From positions 1-20,132 of the forward strand of contig DATDAH010000285.1 in assembly GCA_036525535.1 (NCBI GenBank): a DNA stretch of 20,132 nt, written 5' to 3'. Position 1 is the stretch's first letter. The number at the start of each line of letters is the position of its first letter. Of the stretch, positions 1-6,655 are shown piece after piece. Source of the DNA: DATDAH01 sp036525535 (GTDB lineage: Bacteria > Actinomycetota > Acidimicrobiia > Acidimicrobiales > DATDAH01). Position numbers and translations under genes: made by a program. Below the pieces are notes generated by a model. The model worked only from the letters and a program-made list of their open reading frames with translations, was not told the DNA's origin and ran no database searches.

Positions 1-45
1 GATGGCGTTGCTCTCACACAGGTCGTAGTCGACGACGATGCGCAT
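1..45 (-). CDS. ferredoxin, N-terminal fragment (CYP-associated 3Fe-4S type)
   Basis: Only the first 15 codons lie in the window; the gene runs off the left edge. They read MRIVVDYDLCESNAI, matching the usual start of small actinobacterial 3Fe-4S ferredoxins, in which the Cys of DxxxCxxxxxC is the first cluster ligand. Such ferredoxins pass electrons to cytochromes P450. A strong ribosome binding site (GAGGAGC) sits 5-6 nt before the ATG, which fixes the start. It follows the alcohol dehydrogenase by 160 nt on the same strand. An alcohol dehydrogenase next to a ferredoxin, often with a P450, is common in actinobacterial lipid and sterol clusters, so a P450 may lie just outside the window (inference). 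Confidence 0.72.
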   Translation of the reverse strand, partial: MRIVVDYDLCESNAI

Positions 46-205
46 GCTCAGCTCCTCGGTGTCAGCCGCTTCGGTCCGTACGGCGCGATGCCCATCATGC
101 CGCCTCACACCCACCTTCGAGGTCACCACTCACGACCAGCGCCTGGTCGACGTCCTCGATCTCGAGGACCACGAGGGCCAGGACCCGCTTCATCGGTCGG
201 GTGAC

Positions 206-1285
206 TCAGAGGGTGATGACCTGACGGACCACTTCGCCGCGCTCCATGGCACCGAGGGCGTCGTTGATGTCGTCGAGGGCGATCGTGCGGGTGACCATGG
301 CCTCCAGGTCGAGCTTGCCCGCCCGCCAGAGGCGGATGATGCGGGCGAAGTCCGAACGGACGTCGGTCGAGCCGTAGTACGAGCCGACGAGGTGCTTCTC
401 GCCGTAGAACATCTCGAAGGCGCTCAGCTCGAAGGTCTGCTCGGCCCGGCCCACGCCGACGATGACGGCCATGCCGCCACGGCGGATGGCGTCGTACGCG
501 GCCCGCATGGTCACCGGGCTCCCGATGGCCTCGAAGGCGTAGTCGAAGCCGGCCCCACCGGTGAGCTCGCCCTGCAGGGCGGCCAGGTCGTCGGGCTTCA
601 CCGCGTGAGTGGCCCCGAACTTCTTGGCGGTCTCCAGCTTGTCGTCGACCAGGTCCACGGCGACGATGCTGGCCGCGCCGCACACGCGGGCCCCCTGGAT
701 CACGCTGATGCCGACGCCACCGCAGCCGAAGACCACGACGGTCGAGCCGGGCTCGACCTTCGCCGTGTTGATGGCGGCCCCGACCCCGGTCATGACCGCG
801 CAACCGATCAGCGAGGCCACTTCGAAGGGGACGTCGTCGTCGATCTTGATGGCGCCCTGCCAGGGCATGATCGTCTCTTCGGCCCACGTGCCGGCGCCGG
901 CCATGCCGTAGACGTCGACCCCGTCGAGGGTGTACTTGGGGATGGCCATGTTGAACAGGAAGGCCTGGCACAGGTGCGGCGACTTGCGGTCGACACAGTC
1001 GGCGCAGGTGCCGCACGGGGGCGACCAGGCGATGATCACGTGGTCGCCCTCGGCCAGGCCGGGCACGCCCTCGCCGACGGACGTGATGATCCCGGCACCC
1101 TCGTGGCCGAGGATCACCGGCGGCGGCTGTGGGATGGTCCCGTTGAGGACCGACAGGTCCGAGTGACAGACCCCGGTGGCGACGATCTTGACCTTGACCT
1201 GACCGGGGCCGGGCTCACCGATCTCGAGGCCGTCGACGACCTCGAGGGCGTCGTCACCGGCGTTGCGCATGAGCGCTCCACGCAT
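206..1285 (-). CDS. zinc-dependent alcohol dehydrogenase (NDMA-dependent/class III-like MDR family)
   Basis: A 359-residue medium-chain dehydrogenase/reductase predicted to oxidise alcohols with NAD. Visible features are the catalytic zinc ligands Cys40 (GVCHSD), His61-Glu62 (GHEGAG) and Cys162, the structural zinc cysteines 91, 94, 97 and 106, and the Rossmann motif GCGGVG at 187-192. Overall it resembles the actinobacterial NDMA-dependent alcohol dehydrogenases, which hold their nicotinamide cofactor tightly; that subfamily call is from memory. The ATG has an AGGAG ribosome binding site 6 nt upstream. A TAGGGT -10 box and a KstR-like palindrome lie 35-55 nt upstream. The gene leads towards a ferredoxin on the same strand, so it probably heads an alcohol/sterol side-chain oxidation operon (inference). 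Confidence 0.9.
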   Translation of the reverse strand: MRGALMRNAGDDALEVVDGLEIGEPGPGQVKVKIVATGVCHSDLSVLNGTIPQPPPVILGHEGAGIITSVGEGVPGLAEGDHVIIAWSPPCGTCADCVDRKSPHLCQAFLFNMAIPKYTLDGVDVYGMAGAGTWAEETIMPWQGAIKIDDDVPFEVASLIGCAVMTGVGAAINTAKVEPGSTVVVFGCGGVGISVIQGARVCGAASIVAVDLVDDKLETAKKFGATHAVKPDDLAALQGELTGGAGFDYAFEAIGSPVTMRAAYDAIRRGGMAVIVGVGRAEQTFELSAFEMFYGEKHLVGSYYGSTDVRSDFARIIRLWRAGKLDLEAMVTRTIALDDINDALGAMERGEVVRQVITL

Positions 1286-1319
1286 GGATGTCTCCTGGGG
1301 TTCGGGGAGTAGCGGGACG

Positions 1320-1325
1320 ACCCTA
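1320..1325 (-). promoter_or_regulatory. -10 box TAGGGT of the alcohol dehydrogenase
   Basis: TAGGGT fits the actinobacterial TAnnnT -10 pattern and would give a leader of about 28 nt containing the AGGAG site. No convincing -35 is seen; GCGACA at 1340-1345 is the nearest candidate but the spacing is short (14 nt). Confidence 0.35.
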
Positions 1326-1326
1326 G

Positions 1327-1340
1327 TAGAACGCGTTCCT
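1327..1340. promoter_or_regulatory. KstR-like palindromic operator candidate
   Basis: The 14-mer TAGAACGCGTTCCT contains the perfect palindrome GAACGCGTTC and matches TnnAACnnGTTnnA, the consensus of the TetR-family sterol-catabolism repressor KstR, at all fixed bases but the last (T for A). It sits one base upstream of the proposed -10 box of the alcohol dehydrogenase, where a bound repressor would block RNA polymerase. Site identity is inferred from pattern alone. Confidence 0.42.
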
Positions 1341-1388
1341 GTCGCTACTACGCCGACGGCCGGGGCGGACGCCTCCGACCGGGGGATC

Positions 1389-1652
1389 TCAGACGGCGGC
1401 GGACTCCTGGTGACGCAGGGCCCGCACGGAGCCGAGGTCGACGATGTCGGCCCGAGGCGGCATGGGCGCCGGGCGGAGCGCCACCAGGCCCGCCGTCGGG
1501 CGGAACTCGCTGGCCTCGGTCCGGGTGACCGCCCGCATGGCGGTGGCCAGGTCGGTGTACGGGCTGACCCAACGGTGGCGGGCCCGGTGGCGGGCGCCGG
1601 CCGCGGCGCCCACCACGAGGATTCCGATCGTGCTCCCCAGCAACAACACCAT
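1389..1652 (-). CDS. small single-pass membrane protein, unknown function
   Basis: An 87-residue protein not recognised as any family. Residues 1-20 form one hydrophobic segment (MVLLLGSTIGILVVGAAAGA) followed at once by a basic patch (RHRARHR), so the chain is probably anchored with the basic part on the cytoplasmic side. The rest is polar and Pro/Ala-rich. The start chosen is the ATG at 1650-1652, which has GGGGAA just before it; the frame stays open further upstream as an Arg-rich stretch overlapping the esterase end, which looks non-coding. It begins 43 nt after the esterase stop on the same strand and is probably co-transcribed with it. Confidence 0.55.
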   Translation of the reverse strand: MVLLLGSTIGILVVGAAAGARHRARHRWVSPYTDLATAMRAVTRTEASEFRPTAGLVALRPAPMPPRADIVDLGSVRALRHQESAAV

Positions 1653-1695
1653 GGTTCCCCGTCGGTCGCGCCGCCGGGAGAGTTGAGGAGAAATC

Positions 1696-2985
1696 TCAGC
1701 TCGACGCGCTGACGACCTCCGCCTCGTCCCCGTGGCCACCCCCTTCGATGTCGGCCTCGGGCACCGGGGCGCCGGTCCCCTGGGCCTGCTCGTACACGGC
1801 GGCGAAGAAGCGCTCGACCGATTCGAGCACCGGCTTGGCCCGCGTGGACACGAAGAGGTCGAAGGCGTGGTGGGCCCCCGCCAGCTCGGCGTAGATCACC
1901 GGGGCCTCGCTGACCTCGCGCAACCGGTCGACGAAGAGACGGGCGTCCTCGACCGGCGCCAGGGTGTCCCGGTCACCGTGGAGGACGAAGAACGGCGGGG
2001 CATCGGCGCCCACTTGGTCGATGGGTGAGGCGTCGTGGAACTTCTCGGGCTCGTCGGCGAAGAAGGCCTTCACCACCCAGGGCTCGAGGAAGCGCCGGAG
2101 CATGTCGGGGTGGGCCATCCCCTGCCGATTGGTCCAGTCGTAGACGCCGTAGAACGGCGCTGCGGCCTGCACCGACGTGTCGGCGTCCTCGAAGCCGGGT
2201 TGGTAGCGGGGGTCATTGGCCGTCAGGGCGACCAGGGCGGTGAGGTGCCCTCCCGCCGAACCGCCGGTGACGGCGATGAAGTCAGGATCGACGTCGTACT
2301 CGTCGGCGTGCTCCCGGATCCAGGCCACCGCCCGCTTCACGTCCACGAGGTGCTCGGGCCAGGTGGCCGCCGGGCTCAGGCGGTAGTTGGCGTTGAACCC
2401 CACCCAGCCGTTGACGGCCAGGTGCCCGAGCAGGTTGATGCCCTGCTCCCGCTTGTCGCCGATGACCCAGCCCCCACCGTGGATCTGTAGCACCGCCGGC
2501 CGTCGCTTCCCGTCGTCCGGCGGCGCCGACGGGCGATAGACGTCGAGGCGCAGGACCCGGCCCCCTGCCCGGGTGAACTCGATGTCCCGGTCGCGGTCCA
2601 CGCCCTTGCGCTTCATCCGGAACGGCAGGACGACGTAGCTCCAGGGGATGCCGGGAGGTGGATCGCCGGCCAGTAGGTCACCGAGCGCCATCTGGACCTG
2701 CCGGGCCGCCCGTTGACCCTGGACCACCAGGACCACCAGCCCCGTCCAGGACACGAGGGTCACGGCCAGGGCGACCCAGCCGGCCCAGGCGTCGAGCGCG
2801 CCCGTGGCCACGAACACCACGGTCATCGCGAACTGCCACACCAGGTGATGGCCGGCCAGCTCGGTCGTGAGCCAGCCCGCGAAGAAGCTCTGGCCGAAGA
2901 ACAGGGTGTTGCGCCGCACCGGGCGGAACGCGTTCAGGGTGAACCAGAATCCGATGAGCGCAGCGATCAGGAAGAGCCAAGACAC
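1696..2985 (-). CDS. membrane-anchored alpha/beta-hydrolase esterase/lipase (HSL type)
   Basis: A 429-residue protein with three hydrophobic segments in the first ~90 residues (about 1-18, 48-64 and 66-89), then an alpha/beta-hydrolase domain. The hormone-sensitive-lipase oxyanion motif HGGGW is at 169-173, the nucleophile Ser243 lies in GGSAGG, the likely acid is Asp340 (HGDRDTLAP) and the His is 372 or 373 (GAHHAF). It should hydrolyse short- to medium-chain esters at the membrane. The architecture resembles the N-terminally membrane-anchored Lip esterases of mycobacteria, but no specific member is assigned. The start is GTG with only a weak ribosome binding site. It is divergent from the small lipoprotein, with 47 nt between starts. 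Confidence 0.85.
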   Translation of the reverse strand: MSWLFLIAALIGFWFTLNAFRPVRRNTLFFGQSFFAGWLTTELAGHHLVWQFAMTVVFVATGALDAWAGWVALAVTLVSWTGLVVLVVQGQRAARQVQMALGDLLAGDPPPGIPWSYVVLPFRMKRKGVDRDRDIEFTRAGGRVLRLDVYRPSAPPDDGKRRPAVLQIHGGGWVIGDKREQGINLLGHLAVNGWVGFNANYRLSPAATWPEHLVDVKRAVAWIREHADEYDVDPDFIAVTGGSAGGHLTALVALTANDPRYQPGFEDADTSVQAAAPFYGVYDWTNRQGMAHPDMLRRFLEPWVVKAFFADEPEKFHDASPIDQVGADAPPFFVLHGDRDTLAPVEDARLFVDRLREVSEAPVIYAELAGAHHAFDLFVSTRAKPVLESVERFFAAVYEQAQGTGAPVPEADIEGGGHGDEAEVVSASS

Positions 2986-3019
2986 GGCCCCAGTCTGGCG
3001 TCACCCCCGCCCGAAGTGG

Positions 3020-3025
3020 TAGTCC
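3020..3025 (+). promoter_or_regulatory. -10-like box TAGTCC, leaderless start of the small lipoprotein
   Basis: TAGTCC lies 7 nt before the GTG of the lipoprotein, which has no ribosome binding site. The spacing matches the other leaderless starts in the window. The box matches the -10 consensus poorly. Confidence 0.3.
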
Positions 3026-3032
3026 CACGGAC

Positions 3033-3275
3033 GTGCGCGCACCCGTTTCGACCTCTTCGCGGCCCCGCCGCCGGGCCTTGGGCCTCACCGTTGCCCTCCT
3101 CACCCTCGCCGGCGTGGCCGTCACGGGCTGCAGCGACGACGGTCCGTCCTCGCCTGCGATCAGCGGCAACAGCCCCGGTGACGTGTCGGTGCCGACCGTG
3201 CCGACGACCACCGAGACCACGGTGCCCGGCACCACCGCGGGCACGGACACCACCACCACGACCGCCGCGCCGTAG
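3033..3275 (+). CDS. small Thr-rich lipoprotein, unknown function
   Basis: An 80-residue secreted protein with an Arg-rich n-region, a hydrophobic core at 15-30 and the lipobox VTGC with Cys33 as the lipidated residue. The mature part is only about 48 residues, ending in runs of Thr, Pro and Ala (TTTETTV, TDTTTTTAAP), a likely extended and possibly glycosylated surface stalk. No catalytic domain is present. It starts with GTG. It is divergent from the esterase and convergent with the acyl-CoA dehydrogenase, so it is probably monocistronic. Confidence 0.65.
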   Translation: MRAPVSTSSRPRRRALGLTVALLTLAGVAVTGCSDDGPSSPAISGNSPGDVSVPTVPTTTETTVPGTTAGTDTTTTTAAP

Positions 3276-3286
3276 CGGCCCCGAGT

Positions 3287-3300
3287 CGGGCTCGCGCCCG
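3287..3300. terminator. weak hairpin between convergent genes
   Basis: CGGGC-TCGC-GCCCG forms a 5-bp stem and 4-nt loop in the 33-nt gap between the stops of the lipoprotein and the acyl-CoA dehydrogenase. There is no U-tract. Position is the main reason to suspect a bidirectional terminator. Confidence 0.25.
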
Positions 3301-3308
3301 GTCCAGGA

Positions 3309-4475
3309 TCAGAGGACGGGCTCGCCCGCCTCTGCTCGTCGGAGCAGGCCGCGGGCGATGACGACCCGTTGGATCTCGTTGGTGCCCTCACCGATGATCA
3401 TCAGCGGGGCGTCCCGGTAGTAGCGCTCGACCGGCAGCTCGGCCGTGTACCCCATCCCCCCGTGGATGCGCATGCACTCGGTGGCGATCTCGAGCGCCGT
3501 CTCCGAGCAGAAGAGCTTGGCCATGCCGGCCTCGACGTCCGCCCGCTCGCCGGCCTCGAACTTCTCGGCGGCGTTCTTCACCAGCAGCTTGGCGGCCTGG
3601 AGCTTGGTGGCCATGTCGGCCAGCTTGAACTGGATGGCCTGGTGCTTGGCGATGGGCACCCCGAAGGTCTCCCGCTGCTGGGCGTAGGCCAGCGCGGCGT
3701 CGAAGGCGGCCCGGCTCACGCCGTTGGCGCGGGCGGCGATGTTGATCCGGCCCAGTTCCAGCGAGCTGAGGACCTGGTGCATGCCCTTCCCGAGGTTGTC
3801 CGGGCCGCCGAGGACGGTGTCGGCCCCGATGCGGTGCCCGTTGTAGGCCATCTCGACCGTCTCCAGGCCCTTGTAGCCGAGCTTGTCGATGCGACGGCTG
3901 GTCGAGATGCCCTCGAACGTGGGGCCGGGCTCCTTGCCGATGATGAAGCAGGTGATGCCCTCGGGCGTCTTGGCCACGAGGGCCACGACCTCGGCCCGCT
4001 CCCCGTTGGTCACCCACATCTTGGTGCCGTTGACGATGTACTCGTCGCCGTCGGGCGTGGCCTTGCAGCGCAGGGCCTGAGCGTCGCTGCCGGCGTCCGG
4101 CTCGGACAGCGAGAAGGCGCCCCGGATCTCCCCGGTGGCCATGGCCGGCAGCCACGTCGCTCGCTGCTCGTCGGTGCCGAAGCGCTTGACCAGGTTGGCC
4201 ACGATGGTGTGGGTGTTGAGGACGCCGGACAGGGACATCCAGCCGTAGGCCAGCTCCTCGACGAGGCGGGCGTAGGTCAGGACGTCGAGGTCGAGGCCGC
4301 CGTGCTCCTCCGGGATGGTGGCCCCGAAGAGGCCGAACTCGCGCATCTGCTGGACCATGGCTTCGGGGAACTCGTCGGCGTGCTCGAACTCGGAGGCGTT
4401 GGGGATGACCTCCTTGGCCACCCAACGGCGGACGGTGGCGACGAGTTCTTCAGCGAGGGCAGGGTCCGTGGGCAC
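3309..4475 (-). CDS. acyl-CoA dehydrogenase (SCAD/MCAD-like)
   Basis: A 388-residue full-length FAD enzyme that introduces the trans-2 double bond into acyl-CoA. The N-terminal helical domain is at about 5-118, the middle beta domain begins at FSLSEPDAGSD (121-131), and the C-terminal helical domain runs from about 230. The flavin-contacting region RETFGVPIAKHQAIQ is at 268-282 and IHGGMGY at 337-343. Catalytic Glu363 is present in the motif GEGTNEIQR, as in short/medium-chain dehydrogenases. The start is GTG without a ribosome binding site; TAATGT 6 nt upstream suggests a leaderless mRNA. Substrate chain length cannot be read from the sequence. It is divergent from the EthD-like gene. Confidence 0.93.
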   Translation of the reverse strand: MPTDPALAEELVATVRRWVAKEVIPNASEFEHADEFPEAMVQQMREFGLFGATIPEEHGGLDLDVLTYARLVEELAYGWMSLSGVLNTHTIVANLVKRFGTDEQRATWLPAMATGEIRGAFSLSEPDAGSDAQALRCKATPDGDEYIVNGTKMWVTNGERAEVVALVAKTPEGITCFIIGKEPGPTFEGISTSRRIDKLGYKGLETVEMAYNGHRIGADTVLGGPDNLGKGMHQVLSSLELGRINIAARANGVSRAAFDAALAYAQQRETFGVPIAKHQAIQFKLADMATKLQAAKLLVKNAAEKFEAGERADVEAGMAKLFCSETALEIATECMRIHGGMGYTAELPVERYYRDAPLMIIGEGTNEIQRVVIARGLLRRAEAGEPVL

Positions 4476-4481
4476 GGCGGC

Positions 4482-4487
4482 ACATTA
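4482..4487 (-). promoter_or_regulatory. -10 box TAATGT, leaderless start of the acyl-CoA dehydrogenase
   Basis: TAATGT (TAnnnT) ends 6 nt before the GTG start, placing transcription initiation at or next to the start codon. It lies within the same 42-nt region as the promoter of the divergent gene. Confidence 0.42.
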
Positions 4488-4511
4488 GGTTCCGGGGGGC
4501 GTCTAGGTTCC
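4485..4511 (+). repeat. 8-bp direct repeat in the divergent promoter region
   Basis: TAGGTTCC occurs at 4485-4492 and again at 4504-4511, 19 bp apart (nearly two helical turns). The right copy supplies the plus-strand -10 box and the left copy abuts the minus-strand -10 box. This could be a pair of regulator half-sites or chance. Confidence 0.35.
4504..4509 (+). promoter_or_regulatory. -10 box TAGGTT, leaderless start of the EthD-like gene
   Basis: TAGGTT (TAnnnT) ends 8 nt before the GTG at 4518 and no ribosome binding site is present, which fits a leaderless transcript. This is also the main support for the chosen start. Confidence 0.4.
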
Positions 4512-4517
4512 ATCGAC

Positions 4518-5159
4518 GTGGAGGACCGCCGGACTCCCGGCCTGTACCTGGAGTTGGCCGACGCCGCCCCCGGCCCCTACGGCACTGATCGAGCCCCGAC
4601 CGTCGCGGCCGGGACCGGCATCACCCGGGCCTCCTGGTGGTCCAACCAGCACCCCGATCGGGACGACGTCCCCCGTCGGTTGGCCGAGTTCACCACCCTC
4701 GGCGTCTACGAGCTGTCCGACGGCTTCACCCCACCGACGGCCCCCGAGGGCGTCGCCGGGTTGCATTTCGCGGCCACGCCCCGGCCGGGCCAGGGGGTCC
4801 TCGGCGAGGATGCCACGAACGGCCTCCTCCTCGTCCTGATCAGCCCTCGGACAACGGAGGAGGGCCAGGCCCTGCGGGACTGGGGCGACTTCGTCCACAT
4901 CCGGCACATCGCCGAGGCCGCCGTCCCCGGCTACCGGATGATCACCCCCTACGAGCAGGTGGGCGGCGACGAGCCCCGCTACCTGCACTTCTACGAGATG
5001 GCGACCGACGACCCGGAGACCACCTACAAGACGATGACCCCGCTGGTCCAGGCTCGCCTCGGACCCCCGGGAACCCCCGCCTACGACGACTGGGCCTGGC
5101 ACCCCGCCCTGCGCATCGACTACGTCAACACCTTCCGCCTCGAAGGCGAGCTGGCCTGA
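4518..5159 (+). CDS. two-domain EthD-like (dimeric alpha/beta-barrel) protein, function unknown
   Basis: A 213-residue soluble protein starting at GTG; the open frame extends far upstream but that part is antisense to the acyl-CoA dehydrogenase and is not taken as coding. The N-terminal half (about 1-85) and the C-terminal half (about 95-205) each look like a ferredoxin-like alpha/beta domain. The C-terminal half, with a His-containing helix (DFVHIRHIAEAAVPGYRM) and a later strand (RYLHFYEM), resembles EthD-type dimeric alpha/beta-barrel proteins. Relatives of this fold take part in degradation or binding of hydrophobic ring compounds, but no reaction can be assigned. It is divergent from the acyl-CoA dehydrogenase and ends 6 nt from the convergent lipoprotein stop. 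Confidence 0.6.
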   Translation: MEDRRTPGLYLELADAAPGPYGTDRAPTVAAGTGITRASWWSNQHPDRDDVPRRLAEFTTLGVYELSDGFTPPTAPEGVAGLHFAATPRPGQGVLGEDATNGLLLVLISPRTTEEGQALRDWGDFVHIRHIAEAAVPGYRMITPYEQVGGDEPRYLHFYEMATDDPETTYKTMTPLVQARLGPPGTPAYDDWAWHPALRIDYVNTFRLEGELA

Positions 5160-5165
5160 CTCGGG

Positions 5166-5609
5166 TTACGGATCGACCTGGAGGGCGCCGTCGGCGAGGG
5201 TGCCGGTGACCTCGACGGGGCGGGCGGTCCAGGTGGCCGGCGCCACGAAGTCGCCGGGGGCCGTGTTCTCCACACCCGGGAGGCTGTTGATGTCCATCCC
5301 GTTGGTGACCAGCTGCGGCCCGACGCAGGTCGGCGGGAACGACTCGCCCAGCAGGTCACAGAGGACCGTCGCCCCCTCGTCGGGCTCGAACGCGTAGGCC
5401 CGCACCGTGACCGTGCTGCCGTCGGGCAGGGTGGCGGCCTCGGCCGCGGTCACGGGCTCGCCGGCGGGAACCGTCGTCACCGTGGCCGCAGCGGCACTGG
5501 TGACCCCGGCGTCGGTGCTGACGTCGGCGGTCCCGCCGTCGTCGCCGCCGCAGCCCGACAGGGCCACGACAGCAGCGGCGGCGGTGAGGACAAAGACGCC
5601 CCGCCGCAA
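5166..5609 (-). CDS. secreted lipoprotein with conserved CxnC region, partner of the protease cluster
   Basis: A 147-residue lipoprotein with a short basic n-region, a hydrophobic core and lipobox LSGC at 17-20. A Thr/Ala-rich linker follows, then a compact beta-rich domain with two cysteines in LCDLLGESFPPTC. A similar LC...ES[FY]PPxC pattern occurs in small secreted actinobacterial proteins of unknown function, as I recall; no role is assigned. The start is TTG, the only reading that gives a proper signal peptide, with GAGGAC overlapping the stop of the upstream protease. The two genes are 4 nt apart, so they are translationally linked and the protein may act with or on the protease (inference). 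Confidence 0.7.
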   Translation of the reverse strand: MRRGVFVLTAAAAVVALSGCGGDDGGTADVSTDAGVTSAAAATVTTVPAGEPVTAAEAATLPDGSTVTVRAYAFEPDEGATVLCDLLGESFPPTCVGPQLVTNGMDINSLPGVENTAPGDFVAPATWTARPVEVTGTLADGALQVDP

Positions 5610-5613
5610 GTCC

Positions 5614-6582
5614 TCAGCCGTTCATGGCAGCGACTTCAGCGATCTGTCCGATGCGGGCGGCGGTGAGCCGTGGCCCGGCGTTGAGGTGCGCGGCGCCGGG
5701 CAGGCCCACGCCGTAGGAGTGGACGGCCATGCCACATGGACCGGAGCACGGTCCCGGGGCGCTGGGGGCACGGTTGTTGAAGACGGGCGAGCCGGACTGC
5801 CCACCGAACGTATCCATCGGGTAGTAGGCCATCCGGGCATCGGACTTGGTGATCCGGCCGGACATCTTCATCTGGGTGCCGAAGATTCGGTCACCGGGAT
5901 AGCCCTGCACCGTTGCCGGTCGGTTGGCCAGTCCGTTCCTGCCGGTGAACGAGACCAGCCCGAAGGTCCCGTTGGTGTCGCCGATCGTGTCGCAACCTTC
6001 GAGGTTCATCACGGAGAAGTCGAAGTACGGGTTGCCGTTGTCGATCCATTGATCGGGCGACCAGACCGCATCCACGTGGCACGAGCCATACGGATCCACC
6101 GCCCGGTTTCGACCAGGGAAGAAATAGGCGTCCTCGATCCTCTCCTCTCCCGGGGGCGCGGACGGGTTGAAGGCGCAGTGGCCGGACGACAGGATCGAGT
6201 TGGCGTCGATGAGCCACCCCGTGCAGATGAATTGTTCACCCTCGTCGACCAGTTCGATCTGGCCGACGGCCCTGGCCGGATAGCCGGTCGTCGGGTTCAC
6301 CCGCACGCGGCCGTCAGGACCGATGACGGACTCCGGATGGAACGATTCGACCGGGCTGCCACCGGCAGAGTCGGACGGCTGTGGCGCCGAGGTGGACTCG
6401 CCGGACGGCGGCCGGCTGTCGAAGCCGGCGACGGGCTCCACGGGCCCGGCGAGCTCGATGGCGGTGACGCCGCCACTCTCGCCCTGGCCTGACGCCGACG
6501 GCGCTGAGGTGGCCGCGGAGAACGCGGCCAGGAGCATCGCCAGGGCTCCGATGATCGCGACCCGCTGCTTCGACCGGCTCAT
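5614..6582 (-). CDS. secreted glutamyl endopeptidase-like serine protease (S1B/V8 family), copy 1
   Basis: A 322-residue preproprotein. A signal peptide (about 1-30) and a Ser/Pro/Gly-rich propeptide to Glu84 precede a domain closely like Bacillus licheniformis glutamyl endopeptidase, whose mature form starts SVIG; here the junction reads PE|SVIGPDGR. The catalytic triad is His135 (SSGHC), Asp188 (YFDFS) and Ser263 (GGQSGS). Thr258 and His288 fall where this family binds the P1 glutamate (chymotrypsin positions 190 and 213). The protease domain has six cysteines, consistent with three disulfides. GGGAGG-type ribosome binding (GGGAGGACAC) sets the ATG. It is the last and most divergent of three tandem paralogues. 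Confidence 0.88.
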   Translation of the reverse strand: MSRSKQRVAIIGALAMLLAAFSAATSAPSASGQGESGGVTAIELAGPVEPVAGFDSRPPSGESTSAPQPSDSAGGSPVESFHPESVIGPDGRVRVNPTTGYPARAVGQIELVDEGEQFICTGWLIDANSILSSGHCAFNPSAPPGEERIEDAYFFPGRNRAVDPYGSCHVDAVWSPDQWIDNGNPYFDFSVMNLEGCDTIGDTNGTFGLVSFTGRNGLANRPATVQGYPGDRIFGTQMKMSGRITKSDARMAYYPMDTFGGQSGSPVFNNRAPSAPGPCSGPCGMAVHSYGVGLPGAAHLNAGPRLTAARIGQIAEVAAMNG

Positions 6583-6655
6583 GTGTCCTCCCGCTGTTGA
6601 CCTGACCGACGAATCCGAGAACTTACACGGGCGGGCAACGCCGCCGAGGTAGGCC

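Noticed and set aside
48..193. Two chained mini-ORFs (32 and 16 codons, overlapping as ATGA) between the alcohol dehydrogenase and the ferredoxin
   Set aside because: No ribosome binding site for the first and no recognisable product; a 160-nt spacer in this composition yields such frames by chance.
38..1312. Long plus-strand open frame opposite the alcohol dehydrogenase
   Set aside because: It is antisense to a clearly conserved enzyme, has a biased Asp/Gly/Val/Ala composition and no motif; such frames arise from G/C third-position bias.
2926..2935. Second GAACGCGTTC palindrome
   Set aside because: It lies inside the esterase coding region (Asn-Ala-Phe codons) and lacks the outer T/A of the KstR pattern.
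3369..4517. Upstream extension of the EthD-like reading frame
   Set aside because: It is wholly antisense to the acyl-CoA dehydrogenase; the leaderless -10 box marks GTG 4518 as the start.
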